A DNA stretch of 64,000 nt from Thalassia testudinum (Eukaryota; Streptophyta; Magnoliopsida; Alismatales; Hydrocharitaceae). The notes under the pieces were generated by a model that saw nothing but the letters and a program-made list of their open reading frames with translations, had not been told where the DNA came from and did no database searches. The position numbers and the translations under genes are program-made. The stretch covers positions 45,397,001 to 45,461,000 of the forward strand of contig JAZHRO010000003.1 in NCBI GenBank assembly GCA_037157565.1, written 5' to 3'. This document shows, in pieces, positions 34,696 through 46,587 of this stretch (position 1 is its first letter; each line of letters opens with the position of its first letter).

Positions 34696-36560
34696 ATGGA
34701 TTACAAAGAAGAACAACCTAATCTTGAGCAACAATTCCATGACTTCCAAAATTGAATCAATGCCATCATCACCCCACCACTACTTCCTTAAATGCGAGAT
34801 CACTATAATCCTACAGCAATGGAAATCGAACCCCTAATCAACATTCTCGTGGGAGGACCCGAGGTAGATCTCAAGCCTAGCATGCTTCATATGACTCCCA
34901 AATTTCATGGCTTCAACTTCGAAGATCCTTTCCAGCACATCAAGAACTTGAAAATCTAGCCTACACCTTTAGGATAGATGTATAGAATCGGGACGGATTA
35001 CTCTTAAAGCTCTTCTAATTCTGCTTTGCTGACAAAGTTGTTCACTGGTTTCAGACTCAACCACAAACGATCAACACATGGGGAAAACTTCAAACTACCT
35101 TCCTACAAAAATTCTACCCCCATCGGTTGTACCAACACATTGTGGCACCAAATCATGCACTTCTCCCAAGGAGCAGGAGAATCTCTACACGAAGCATGGG
35201 ATCGCTTTCTGGATCTCATGCGTAAGTGCCCCCATCACGGAGTTCCAAAGTGGGAATAAGTCCAATCCTTTTACCACAAACTCTATGAGGATATCAAGCT
35301 CTTTGTTAATGCAACCCGTGGTGGTAGCATCATGGGTCAGCATGAAGACATGATTTGGGAAATTCTCGAAAGCATGTGCGAGAACTCCCTGAACAATGAA
35401 TCATTGGGTACGTATGACAGGACGTCCACCTATGCATTGACGAATAATCGGGGGGTACATGAATTCCGAGGCCTTTCCGAATCCATTGATGTGGAGTTGG
35501 TAGCCAGTCAATTGGACAAGGTCTCCATTATCGAGAAGGTGGACGACATCACTTGTCATCTACATAAATCCACCTCTGCACCTCAAGGCACATACGCACA
35601 CCTGCCTACGGGAAGGGAGGCTGCGCACAACATCTACCACTCCCCAAATATGGATGCATATCGACCTCCGTCTGATTATGTCTTCGGAGGCAACTCCGGG
35701 TCCGACCAATTTAGTTGGTGGAACTCTGAACCCCCGTACCCTGATTATCTCGGAGCTCCCTAGACCTGCGAGGATCTTCACATTGTCCAGAATAATCCTT
35801 TCTCCAACACTAATAACTCTAGATGACGTAATCATCCTAACTTTTCATGGTCAGGTAATAACCTGAATCTAAGATCTCAATTCCAACCCCGACCACAAGT
35901 GCCCAACCTTATCAGCCCACCCAACCAAGGCCCACTCAAAACTTCCAATCTGGACCACCTAAAGAAGATCATACATTTCTAATTCTTTTGACCATGGTTG
36001 ACATGCAAAAACAACACAACGAAGAGATCGCTGAGCTATGAAATCAACTGGCCCAGCTGGCAAGTGCTCGCCAGCCTGGTACACTTCCTTCTCAACCTCT
36101 TCCTAATCCAAATTACATGCCAAACCAGAGGCGTGTTATGAACCCAAATCACGGCCAAGCTCACTTGGTTTATCAGGCCCCTCTACCCCATCACCTGACA
36201 AGATGGATGCTTCAACTTCATACTCAGGATTTCAGCAGCAAACACCTATTTTGCCCAATCAAACTAGAACCAGGCGGGATTGAATTCTGTTACTACTCGT
36301 ACAGGCAAAGCAACATAGGTCCCACCTTATCCAAGCCACTCCCAGCCTGGTAATACAAACCCTAACCCTAGGATAGTCATCCAGGACACCCATCCCAGAT
36401 CAAGAGCCTGAGCCAATTCTAGAGGAACTGTCTAAGGTTCCATTTCCTGAGGCCTTGACCAAGGGAAAAAGGACAACCAAACCCATGGCACCTGAGGAGG
36501 ATCTGGTTAAGCTCTTTGAGCAGGTCCATATAAATATCTCCTTGATGGATGCGATACGCC
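34696..36560 (+). pseudogene. Element C: gag and linker (pseudogene)
   Basis: The start ATG at 34696 gives MDYKEEQPNLEQQFHDF, aligned with B and D. Gag domain: DPFQHIKNLK near 34925-34955, HWF-TQP near 35040-35070, HFSQGAGESLHEAWDRFLDLM near 35158-35220, CPHHGVPKWE, then GQHEDMIWEILESMCENSLNNESL (35335-35410) in a well-kept 143-codon frame to 35763. Frame breaks occur near 34755 (stop), 34965, 35090 and 35760. The tail around 36020-36230 holds the NQLAQLASAR helix and NPNHGQAHLVYQAP. No zinc knuckle. Confidence 0.9.
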
Positions 36561-37200
36561 ATGTACCAGCTTACACATGATTTCTGAAAGACGTGTGTAC
36601 ACCTAAACGTAAGCCGCGAACCAAAGGAGGGAATCCGATCATACTATCAGAGCAAGCCAGCTCCGTCATTTTGAGCAAACTCCCGCGTAAGGCAAAAGAC
36701 CCAAGTACCCCTCTAATCTCCTATGCAATCTGTGATATACAATTTGACCAAGCTTTATTGGACTTAGGAGCCTCCATAGATTTGATACCTACATCCCTAC
36801 TATACTACTTCGAGGAATCTGAGCTTAAACCGACTGAAATGATTTTACAGCTAGCTGACCGATCAATTAAGTCACCAAAAGGAATTCTCGAGGATGTCAT
36901 AGTTAGGGTACATGATTCTATTTTCCAGTGAATTTTATTGTCTTAGACATGGATGTTCCCGAGAATGTGAAGAATACACCGATCATGATAGGGAGACCCT
37001 TTCTAGCCACTACTAGGGCCAATATCAAATGTGAGAAGGGCCAAATTGAATTAAAATTTGGCGGCAAGAGACTAAAGATTGACATCTTTAAGGCCCAACA
37101 AGGAATTAATTGCGGAGTTATAGAACAGATTTGCGATATCGAGGCTGTTGTTGACAACCTATGTATTGAGGAAAAGTTGACTATTTCTAGTCAACCATAA
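36561..37200 (+). pseudogene. Element C: aspartic protease domain (pseudogene)
   Basis: The frame 36593-36931 carries TPKRKPRTKGG, CDIQFDQALLDLGASIDLIPTS with the catalytic box at about 36754-36785, and the IKSPKGILEDVIVRV region. A frameshift near 36925 leads to FIVLDMDVPENVKNTPIMIGRPFLATTRANIKC (in two halves, to about 37032) and LKIDIFKAQQGINCG. The active-site Asp is intact. Confidence 0.9.
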
Positions 37201-38330
37201 AAGAATCAAAAACCACAACTAGAGGAGTCTGAACCCAACCTAGACACACCTATAGCTCCTTCCTTTGCCCCTGACATCCACTCTGAACCACCTGCTGCTG
37301 CTGACAACCCGGTTATGGAATTAAAGCCTCTTCCCAATCATCTCAAATACGTCTTTTTGGGTTCCAATCAGACGTTTCCTGTGATTATCAACTCCCGACT
37401 CACACCTCATCAGGAAACACGCCTGATTTCTATTCTCCAGTAGCAATGGAGAGCCATTAGATGGACCCTCAATGATTTGACTTGTATCAGCCATTCATGC
37501 TGCACACATCACAGATACACTGAAGAGGGCTCACGACGTGAAATGCAGAGATGCCTAAATCCAAATCTGCAGGATGTCGTGAAAAAGGAGATCATCAAGT
37601 GGTTAGATGCAAGGATCATATACCCAATCTCCAACAATCAGTGGGTGAGTCCAATCCAAGTTGTGCCTAAGAAGGCAAGGCTCATCGTCATCACAACTGA
37701 AATCGGAGAAACCATACCGACCCATATAGCAAACTCGTGGAGAGTCTGCATTGATTACAGAAGACTCAATTTCTCCACAAAGAAGGATCATTCCCACTAC
37801 TGTTCATCGATCAGATTCTCAAGAAACTAGAGGGAAATCAATTCTTCTGCTTTTTGGATGGGTACTCCAGGTATAATCAGGTTGCAATCCATCCTGAGGA
37901 CTAATAGAAGACCACCTTCACCTACCCCTTTGGAACATACGCATTCTGAAGGATGTCGTTCGGTCTCTGCAATGCACCCGTTACTTTTCAGCGGTGCATG
38001 CTTGCCATATTCTTAGATATGGTAGGTAAATAACTTGAAGTCTTCATGGATGACTTCTCAATATTTGGTGAATCATTTGATGATTTCCTCCTGCACTTCG
38101 TCCAAATCCTCAGGCGATGCATTGACATGAACTTGGTTCTTTCCAAGGAAAAGAGCCACTTCATGTTACTTGAGGGAATTATCCTGGGACATCTCATTTC
38201 TGAAAAAGGCATCCAGCTTGATCGAGCCAAGGTGAATCTAATTTCCAAACTCCCCATGCCTAGCTCGATCAAAGACATTCGATCCTTTTTGGGACACATC
38301 GATTTTTACCATCTATTCATTCCCGATTTT
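37201..38330 (+). pseudogene. Element C: linker and reverse transcriptase (pseudogene)
   Basis: Pro-rich linker, then LKYVFLGSNQTFPVII (37345-37395), VVKKEIIKWLDARIIYPISN (37575-37635), WVSPIQVVPKKARL, WRVCIDYRRLN (37738-37770). A frameshift at about 37795 breaks the DHFPLP block. LDGYSRYNQ near 37855, tandem stops (TAATAG) near 37905, PFGLCNAP near 37960, and the catalytic FMDDFSIFG at about 38046-38072. The last frame is open from 38046 into RNase H. Confidence 0.92.
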
Positions 38331-38935
38331 TCGAAAATCGTGCAACCCCTCACTAATCTTCAATCTAAGGATGTCCCTTTTGAAATCTCTAAAGAGTGCA
38401 CTCAGGCATTTGAAATGTTGCGTGATCGAGTTACCCAAGAACCTATCCTACAGTCTCTTGATTGGTCTCAACCCTTTGAGATCATGTGCAATGCATTTAA
38501 TTATGCTGTAGGAGCAGTACTTGGGCAGAAAATAGACGTGAAACCCATAGTCATCTATGCTTGCAAGGCACTCAACGAGGCTCAGTGTAACTATACAATT
38601 ACTAAGAAAGTGCCGCTAGCCATAGTATTTGCCCTGAAAAAATTCAAATCATATCTTTTGGGTTCCCGTGTTATCATATACTCAAATCACACTATAGTGA
38701 GGCACCTCCTTGCGAAGGACGTGAAACCTTGACTAATCTGCTGGATCTTGCTGTTGCAAGAATTTGATCTCGAGATTTGCGATAAAGCGAGAAAGCAGAA
38801 CATGGTAGCTTACCACTTACCCACCTTCCTTCTGATAGTATCAACCCTTCCGGACCCATCACAGAACATTTTCCTAATGAGCACCTCCTAACTATTAGTA
38901 CGAAACTTCCTTGGTTTCTTGATCTAGTAAACTAC
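38331..38935 (+). pseudogene. Element C: RNase H domain (pseudogene)
   Basis: Continues the 228-codon frame 38046-38732. The core motif reads MCNAFNYAVGAVLGQK where the family form is MCDASDYAVGA, so both Asp residues have become Asn. SNHTIVRHLLAKD follows near 38685-38720. A TGA at 38730-38732 ends the frame; the AEYHLS-like tail and the region to 38935 are in other frames. It is catalytically dead independently of the frameshifts. Confidence 0.87.
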
Positions 38936-40199
38936 TTGGCATCACATCAGATCCCGTCCGATTGGCTGAAGACCAAGAAAGACAAATTGCTTTCCGATGC
39001 CAAGTACTACATGTGGGAAGATCCATACCTCTTCCGCATTGGTGCTGACTAGATCATCAGATGGTGCATCTTGGAAGTAGAAATTCAAGACATTTTGTCC
39101 TTCTACCACGACCAGGCCTGCGATGGACACTTTTCTGGACATAAAGCAGTAGTAAAAGTCCTCCAGTGCAGCTTTTATTGGCCCACAATTTTCAAAGACG
39201 CATACGATCACTGTAAGGCATGCACTCATTGCAAGACCTTGGGCAACATGAGCCACCGCGATATGATGCTGTTACAACGGATTCTCATGCGAAATCTTCG
39301 ACATCTGGGGGATTGATTTCATGGGACCCTTCACTATTTCGGATAGCTTTGAATCAATTCCTCTCACTATTGACTACGTGTCCAAATGGATCGAAGCTGT
39401 TCTGACCTAAACCAACGATCACAAGGTGGCAATCAAATTCATTCATTAGAACATCTTTTCTCGGTTCGGGATTCCACGTGCCATTATCTCTGATGGAGGA
39501 ACCCATTTCACTAATGCTCAGTTCAGATCACTAATGACCAAATACATGATGTCACACTGAATCTCTACTCCTTATCACTCCCAAACCAACGGTCTAGCTG
39601 AGCTATCGGATTGGGAGATAAAGAAAATCCTTCAGGTCACTATTCGACCTGACAGGAAGGATTGGTCGTCCCGACTTCTGGAAGCCTTGTGGGCCTATAA
39701 GATTGCCCACAAAATCAAATTAGGTATGTCTCCTTTCAGATTGGTGTACGGGAAGGCATGTCACCTCCCCATCGAAGTGGAGCACAAAGCCTATTGGGCT
39801 ATACGGAAGTGTAATCTAGATCTTTCTAAGGCAGAAACCCACAAAAGGCTTCGAATGAGAGAGATCGATGAATTACGCAATGATGCGTGTGAGACCTTGC
39901 GAATTTACAAAGAGCGGGTTAAGGCCTTTCATGACAAGCACATATCGAGAAAGATCTTTCAACCTGGTCAAAAAGTCCTACTCTTTGATGCCAAACTCAA
40001 ATTGTTCCCAGGAAAGCTCAGATCAAAATGGATTGGACCATATCTTATTAGACAAATCTTTGGAAATGGAGCCATAGAAATCAGCCAACCAAGCCTTGAT
40101 TCAGAACCCTTTATCGTAAACAGTCAGCGACTTAAGCCGTTCATTGAACTCACCGATACGAACATGGTTGAGGTATTTTTTGATCTCCATTCTCCCTGA
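38936..40199 (+). pseudogene. Element C: integrase (pseudogene)
   Basis: Zinc-binding region FYHDQACDGHFSGHK and CKACTHCKTLGNMS (39098-39255) with the two His and two Cys in place. DDE core: GIDFMGPF near 39310 and SDGGTHF near 39490, with stops between them. The acidic third residue is in the SDWEIKKIL segment near 39610, where the usual Arg is Trp. The C-terminal 170-codon frame (39687-40199) is intact: YKIAHKIKLGMSPFRLVYGKACHLP, then [24 protein letters not shown] and the end FDLHSP. No chromodomain. Confidence 0.92.
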
Positions 40200-41834
40200 G
40201 CTTATTCCGTCCGGATGATGGCGTTAAACTCAGCGCTTAATGGGAGGCAATCCATCATCTTTTTGAAAAACCTGAAACCCTTCTTGATGCATCTTATGCT
40301 GAACTCATATTGCACTTTAGGGTTCATCTATTAGAACAGTCGGCTCCACCTCTGGTACCCGTACCCGAGCTTGAAATCATTCACAATAGTCATCTCGACC
40401 CATCCACCCATCCAAAACCTATTCTAATGAATGATCTAAGCTGAACTTGAACCCACCTAATTTATAATGAGGACATTGCAAATCGTAGGCATGAGGGTAT
40501 TAAAGTACAAAACGTTATGAAAACCACTTCATAAGGAAGGGTTTCATAAAAAGATCACATATTCCACAAACCAAAAAAATAAAAAAATTGAAAAAGAACA
40601 AAAATAAGAGAAGGGAGGAAATTTTGAGTGAATTGGTTGCATATCATTTTTTAGGAGAAAAGGGGAGGAGATAAAAATGTCAAAAAAGGAGCATAATTTG
40701 AAAAGAAAAAGAGATAGTCATTAGTACAATATTAAGGAATTGACCCAATTCTAGACCAAATCAAAAGGAAAGAAAATGAAAGATGGAAAATACTAAGAGG
40801 CAAAAGAAGATTAGTATGAACATTGATCTTAAGCTTCTTGGGCTAGAATTCTAGGCTTAAAAATTCAAGTATCCACTAAGATCTGGATAGTCCTCAAGAG
40901 ATTGGGGAAAATGCGAAGCTTAAGTATTAGGTCTAAGGCTTAAGGATTATTCGGCCTTGTTAACCGACCTCTAGTTTACGGGACATAGTAACCTAAGCAC
41001 CTCAATCCGCATACAGTTTGGTTTAGTGTGCTTAAGTATCAAAATCACGCAAATGCGTTAAATCTATTCTGAAAAAGTTACCCAGATTAGGAGCAGCTGA
41101 TCAACACAAGTTGATTTGGATGAGTTCCTGGTGTGAAGAGGCAGGAAATTTCCCTCGAAGATCTACAATAACATATCGTCTCCTCGGCGCTTGTCTCCTA
41201 GGATATTTAATATCCTACCTGGGGCATGTAAGAACCTTGTGCTTGTTCAAATGCCATGGGTAGCATTATCACGAAATGTCGATTACCAAGGTCTGAATTT
41301 AGCTACAGAATGCCATGGGATGGATTATCTCAAAATCTCGAAAGCCAGGGTTCTAGGGGTTGCCATGGGCAGTGCTATCTCGAAGCATCGATTGCTAGGG
41401 ACCCTACGGGGATTGATGGTGGGAACTAGGAATTCGATACATACCATGTTGTAAAGCTAATCCGAGGCTAGAAATAAAAAGAAAAGAAAGAGAAAACTCT
41501 CAAGAAATAAAGAAAAATTCTTCTGTCTTTCTCTTACAAAAATGCACTACAAACTGAACTTGGGCTAAAACATGTTACAAGCACGGGTGCTTTAACCACG
41601 AAGTTCAACGAACCTTAGGTTAGTTCCTGTGGACCTTAGAAACCTTCGCGGTAGACTAAGGCTAGAGCTGGTCAAGTCTAGATCTTGGTTGGTACTTAAG
41701 TACCTCTAGGCCTATTATCAGCATTCTGACCTAATCTACAAAAGAAAGCACACATCAGAGACTGAGCATAAAGAAACATGTGGTCTAGAATTTGAGCAAA
41801 TCCCTTGGAATTCTGCTAATGGACTATCAAAAGC
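40200..41834 (+). other. Element C: long 3' untranslated region
   Basis: Same modules in the same order as in B: GCGTTAAACTCAGCGCTTAA at about 40220-40239, internal polypurine-like TAGGCATGAGGGTATTAAAG at 40486-40505, an A-rich zone (40560-40800), and the three-unit CCATGGG repeat at about 41253-41410. The ORF at 41191-41454 is the repeat read as protein and is not a gene. Confidence 0.8.
41253..41410 (+). repeat. Three-unit CCATGGG repeat in the 3' UTR of C
   Basis: Units begin CCATGGGTAGCATTATC, CCATGGGATGGATTATC and CCATGGGCAGTGCTATC. Each is followed by a TCGATT or TCGAAA segment and a CCARGGT/GCTAGGG segment, in step with the array in B. Confidence 0.72.
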
Positions 41835-41848
41835 TAGGCATGGGGGTA
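41835..41848 (+). other. Element C: polypurine tract
   Basis: TAGGCATGGGGGTA abuts the TGATGGGAATACC start of the 3' LTR. Confidence 0.85.
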
Positions 41849-44614
41849 TGATGGGAATACCATCATGAGCCATAACTAGCTCATTTTGATCTAATTAAGT
41901 TAGTAAATGCTCCTACGTAACTGCCAAAGAGCCATAATTCATTGCAAATCTATTCTGAAGGAGAGACAAAAAACCAAGGTTAAAACTATAATTCTACCAT
42001 CATAACTTGAATACAGTACAACCACTAGTTTTCTCAGGGGTTAATTAAGGGTCAAATGGTCTTAAAAGGATAACAAGTGAGTTAGAATAGGCAGAAAAGG
42101 GTTTTCGTGTGTTTTGAGAATTAAATGACTTTTGAAACCCTAAAAATAGATCCATTTAATTAACTGAGATTCTGGTCAGGATAAAATTCTCCTAAACCCT
42201 TTAGAAATCATAGGAAAATATTCTCTAAGGTTTGGTACCTTCAAATTATCCATCAGAACTCATTTTGGCCCAAAATAAAGTCTCTTATAAACATTTACCC
42301 TAATTTGGGATTTTGCATAAATTACCCAGTCAAACAATGTCAAAACCAAAATCCAACTTCACCATTGGATTGCTTAGGTCTAAATTAGATTTGTATCAAA
42401 ATTTGGGCCCAATCTGATATTGTTTCAACCTAGTTTGGACTTTGGTCCAAGTTTGACTTTCCTTATCTCCAATAGCCCCTCAACATTTGAACTTCTTACA
42501 AAAATCCCCCCAACTTCTTTGTCTTCTTCACAAAAAGGCCCCTACCACAGATAAATCCTATTCCTAAAAATCCCACGACAATCAACCAAGGATTTCTCTT
42601 TGATTGATTGATGAAACTTCCTTAAATTTGAACCAGAGATCCCTCTTGAAATTCTTTTTCAATCAGACCAATTCTTGACCTTCAATTCTTTCCAAATCTC
42701 TCATGCTAACACATGAGAGATTTTGGTATCAAAAAGTTTTCCAACTTAGGCAACCTTCTAAGCTTGGGAAACTTGCTTCCCAAGCTCTAAGCACTCTTTA
42801 ATGGCCCATATAAGACTCCCCAGGGCAGACCATTCGGGTAAGCTCGATTTCGATCGGATCTCCCCTAAATTCTTCTCTCCTAACCCAGCCAAAAGGCTCC
42901 TCGAGCTTCAACGATCCCCTCTGACCTCCCTCATCGTCCATCCGCAATACCAGTGGCGGATGCATTTTCCTTGCCTTCCTCCACACCACGTCGTACTAGC
43001 GGGCGTCTCTCCCTCCATCTTCCTTGCCCTGTCCTTCTCACCGGAGTCACCTTCATCTTCGGCGTCGGGCATACCACAACCGATGTCGCTTCTACCTCTC
43101 TTCACTCTCTAATCATCTAGATAAGTTCCATAGTTCCTTTGCTCCCTTTACATACCAACTGCACTTCATTTCGACAGCCGCATCACATTGACCACCCTCT
43201 CCATCCCCTGCTACGGCCACTCCTTCAGTGAAGTGTTTCCACTGCTACGCACCTCCATCCACCTCTCCGACAAGCCCAAAATCTCCGCCTCACCTTCCCG
43301 CACAAAACCCCTCTCCTATTTCACCCTCTCGCTCACCCACACTCACCCCCGAACAACCCACCTTTCCATTGTTGTTCTCGACCTCGCCCGGCCACTACAC
43401 CTACTCCCATGCTACAAAACCACCACCACCGTGTTCCTCATCCACCAACGATCCTCAAGAGCATTTTAACTGGGGCTTTTTGCCCATTTTCATGCTTTCA
43501 GGTACACAAGTCTCTGTCGCCATTACCGAAGCTTCAAGTGAAGTTTGGGGCTTGGTTTAGCACCTTTAGCTCCAAGCATTGTCCCCAGTTCGCACGGAAT
43601 CACTCCAAGAGCTGAGTGAACCAACAATTTGAGCCTTCATCTGCCATCTTGCGTGAATTGAATGAAGACACCGCAGCAACTTTGCACCTCGAGGGAGGTG
43701 GTGGGATAGTCCCACATCAGGTGCTGACAGATGCATAAAGGCGCATAAATTGAATTTGTGCCTGGGGCTTATCACCTCAGACACAAGGGGTGAGGTCCCT
43801 CACACCCATCATGTGCCTTGTCCGCGACCTCTCCTCCGCGGACCTAGTACACCCAACCCACCTAAGCCTTCACTCCTCGCTCACCACCCACTGCTGTTGA
43901 GTCTGGACCCAGGTGCCTGCTTGATCTAAATACTCGAATACCTAGTACTGTAGAAGGCTCTGGGAGAGCATGTTCCAGAGAGGGAAAGAGAGAGAGCTCG
44001 TAGGGCCAAGGGGTGTTTTTCTATGAGAAGGTTTGGGCTGACACTTAGCCAAGTTTGAGGAACCTTCCCCCTCTGCATGAAGAAGAAGAGCTAAAGAAGG
44101 AGAGCTACACAGAGAAGAAAGGTAGAAGAAGAAGAGGAAGAAAGGCTAAGGCAAGAAGAAGAGGAGAAGTCCTAGCTCAGAAGAAAGAAAGGAGAAGGAA
44201 GAAGGCCTCAGAAGAAAGCAAAGAAAGAAAGAAGGAAGAAGAGAAAGAAAAGAAACCCTTGAGTCTATAGGAAGCACTATAGCAATTGGTTGTTTAAGCC
44301 GTCTGATACAAGCCAAGATCACCTGATTACATATACTTGAGGCTTTATTGATATTGTTGATTTAGTTGCTATTTGTGAGGAGTAATTGGTGATTCAAATC
44401 ACCATTTTACTCCATTCTTTTTGCATATTGATACCTGACATTATTATTGTTGCAATCTCTTATATTTTTGATTCAAATTGTGATCTTGAGTTTGAAATTA
44501 ACATATTGCACCCTATGTTCAACCTCGGACTTTCATTCGAGTTTATTTGTTTGAGCACTATTTTGGCTATATTACAACAAAGCTATTTTAAAACACCGAT
44601 TTATCGCCTGAACA
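41849..44614 (+). mobile_element. Element C: 3' LTR
   Basis: 2766 bp, TGATGGGAATACCATCATG to ATCGCCTGAACA, followed by the target duplication CCCTG. ATATAAG at 42808-42814 is the main TATA box. The internal module is GTCCCACATCA (43709-43719) with ATAAATT at 43745-43751. Downstream is TTTGTGCCTGGGG...CCTCAGACACAA, an imperfect inverted repeat. GA-rich tract at about 44075-44260. ORFs at 43188-43560 and 44055-44270 are biased-composition frames. Confidence 0.93.
43709..43751 (+). promoter_or_regulatory. USE plus TATA-like box in the C 3' LTR
   Basis: GTCCCACATCA and ATAAATT separated by 25 bp. A GTGGGATAGTCCCAC palindrome overlaps the USE at 43701-43715. Confidence 0.62.
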
Positions 44615-45308
44615 CCCTGTACTCGACCCAATAACCTGATTGAGATCTGATTAGACCTGGGATTTGAGAGAGAAGAGGGGGAAATTTTTGAGAGTGCAGG
44701 GGAGGGTTTTGCTCTCTTGTGCTCAGTACGACGCTTAGTCACTGAGGGAGTTGGTCCCCTATGCTATAAAGGAGAAATAAGGAGAAGGCTCTCTGAAGAG
44801 AAGGTTGTGTCTTTGTGAAGAAGGAAAGAAGCAAAAGAAGAAGGAAAGAGAAGCCCTGTGCTAATGTGTGCTAAGTGTTGACACACTTAAGTAGTCTGAA
44901 GGGAAAGTCTGTCATCTGATTGAGCATTATTTGAGATATTGCTACATTATTTAAGTACTAAGGTTGACTTGAAATATTGAATGCATGCTTAATCAAGAGA
45001 ATTAGTGGTGATCTAAATCACCATTGTTTTTTATTCTCTTTTCTTTTTGTTCCATGCAATCTCTAGATACATTGGATTTCTGAATAACTAATGTGACAGA
45101 TTATTATTCATTGAATATCTATTTGAATACTCTATTACTTGTGTTCATTGATTTTGAATGTGATTAATGCTATGAATTCTATATTTGCTCCCTCTGTTCA
45201 ACCTCAGACTCCATTGTAGATTCTGAGCTATAAATTTTATCTATTTGAGAGCTATTTGTCGATTGTACTACAACGCATTTCCTTAAACTCGATGAAAGCG
45301 TAATAGAA
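44615..45308 (+). mobile_element. Element E: 5' LTR, second part
   Basis: Starts with the CCCTG duplication and continues the E LTR cut at 30842. The text CTGGGATTTGAGAGAGAAG...GGGAGGGTTTTGCTCT matches S3 near 26820-26880. It ends near 45308 (AAAGCGTAATAGA), where other copies read GTTAACA. The two parts total about 2.6 kb, the normal LTR1 length. Confidence 0.85.
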
Positions 45309-45309
45309 T

Positions 45310-45330
45310 TTTGTTGCCGTTGTCGAGGAG
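45310..45330 (+). other. Element E: decayed primer binding site
   Basis: TTTGTTGCCGTTGTCGAGGAG occupies the place of TTTGGCGCCGTTGCCGGGGAG. Three of four changes remove a CpG or CG-rich base, so it would no longer prime well. Confidence 0.65.
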
Positions 45331-46587
45331 CAACGTGCAATTCACACATTGATCTTATCTTTCCTGATTATTTATCTGAGCACTAACTTGCCCTATTTGA
45401 TTTGATTGTGATTTTTCAAGGTACATCACAAGGAGATCTTCCACGCAAATTAGCCACTCCTAGGGTAGGTAATTTGTCTTCTTCCCTAATAAACCTCTGA
45501 AAATCTTGGGAAGATAAAAAGGAAACAAATAAATTAGGTTTCACCTGCCGTAAGTTCTTAATGATCATCATTTAAATGGCAAGTTTCCTGATTTGTGAAT
45601 TCAAAATCAATATCTTATTGAAGCTTGAGATGATTCTGATTAGATATTCCCCATCCTGATTTCTTGTACCTATTAGGGATTGTGCTTAATTTCTAATCTT
45701 CTTGGATGATGCACTTCTTATTTGAAGTCCAAGGAGAACATTTTGTGATCAAATTAGACTTGAATAGAGACAATTTGGGTTTCTACTCTAGGGTTTTGAA
45801 GTGTTAGTTCACAATTGCCTACATTAAAGGAAATCAAACCTCCCGCATTTGTGTGCTACCCAAACCCTTGCTTGAAAAGATCTAATCAAAAGAACCCTAA
45901 AATTAGGCTCTAAATCTCACTTGAATCCTAAAATTGTGGACCTAATAGCCTGAGAGTCAATTCAGGGTGATCTTTGGGTCTTGACTCAGATTTCATTCTA
46001 CATCTTTTAGGGTAGGTCAGGTGAAGTTGGTCTACTTTGTAGGCCAACCAACCTCCAAATTAGGTCACAAACTAAATCAACTGCTAATCAAGTGAAATTC
46101 AAGGCACAAACTACGATAAAATTGGTAGACTTAAGGTCTTAATTCGCACATACTAGTCAACTTGGAACCACAGTACAAGGAAGGTTGGGTGGGGGAAACC
46201 CTGTAACGCGTGGGGATGATCTATCGTGTAGGGGTCTTTGTGGGGCTCTCCTTTCCTGGTTGCCCAGGTAATTCTCGGGTGTGGATTTTTTATTCAGAGG
46301 TATCATCTGCCTCGAAACAAGCCGTAGTCATCCAAAAATCTTTGGGTGCCTTGATTGAGTCCAAATCATATCCAGTCCCTCATCCTTTCTCTAGAGCACA
46401 TACATAGGAAGGTCCTTAGGTTTTAAACCTAAGAAGCCTCATTAGATCTTCTACGGGATTTCTGATCTGATCTAACTTCTTCAATCTAAACCTGAATTTG
46501 ATTCTACATCTTGATTCACCCACCTGATTTGAAAATGCAACCTAACAAAGTAGGAAGACTTTTAGGAAACTTGGATCATAAATAAGC
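45331..46587 (+). other. Element E: untranslated leader
   Basis: About 1.25 kb, no coding signature. It shares with the gag-pol elements the TAG|GTAATT site (45466-45472), the AGGTGAAGTTGGTC...TTAGGTCAC block (about 46018-46070), and the CTATCGTGTAGGGGTCTTTG...TTGCCCAGGTAATTCT block (46220-46275). The sequence just before ORF1 (CTTTTAGGAAACTTGG, about 46559-46574) resembles a splice acceptor and has a counterpart in N. Confidence 0.65.

Larger units (their letters stand above)
30843..44614 (+). mobile_element. Element C: complete Athila-type LTR retrotransposon (13.8 kb)
   Basis: 5' LTR 30843-33571, primer site, leader, gag, protease, RT, RNase H, integrase, 3' UTR, polypurine tract and 3' LTR 41849-44614, all in one orientation. 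The perfect 5-bp target duplication CCCTG lies at 30838-30842 and 44615-44619, inside the 5' LTR of E. Every coding domain carries stops or frameshifts. By eye the two LTRs differ at about 8% of positions over the first ~120 bp, mostly transitions, so the insertion is old. Confidence 0.93.

Noticed and set aside
41191..41454. 87-codon frame in the 3' UTR of C (also 16594-16899 in B)
   Set aside because: It is the CCATGGG repeat read as protein; start and frame are not consistently kept.
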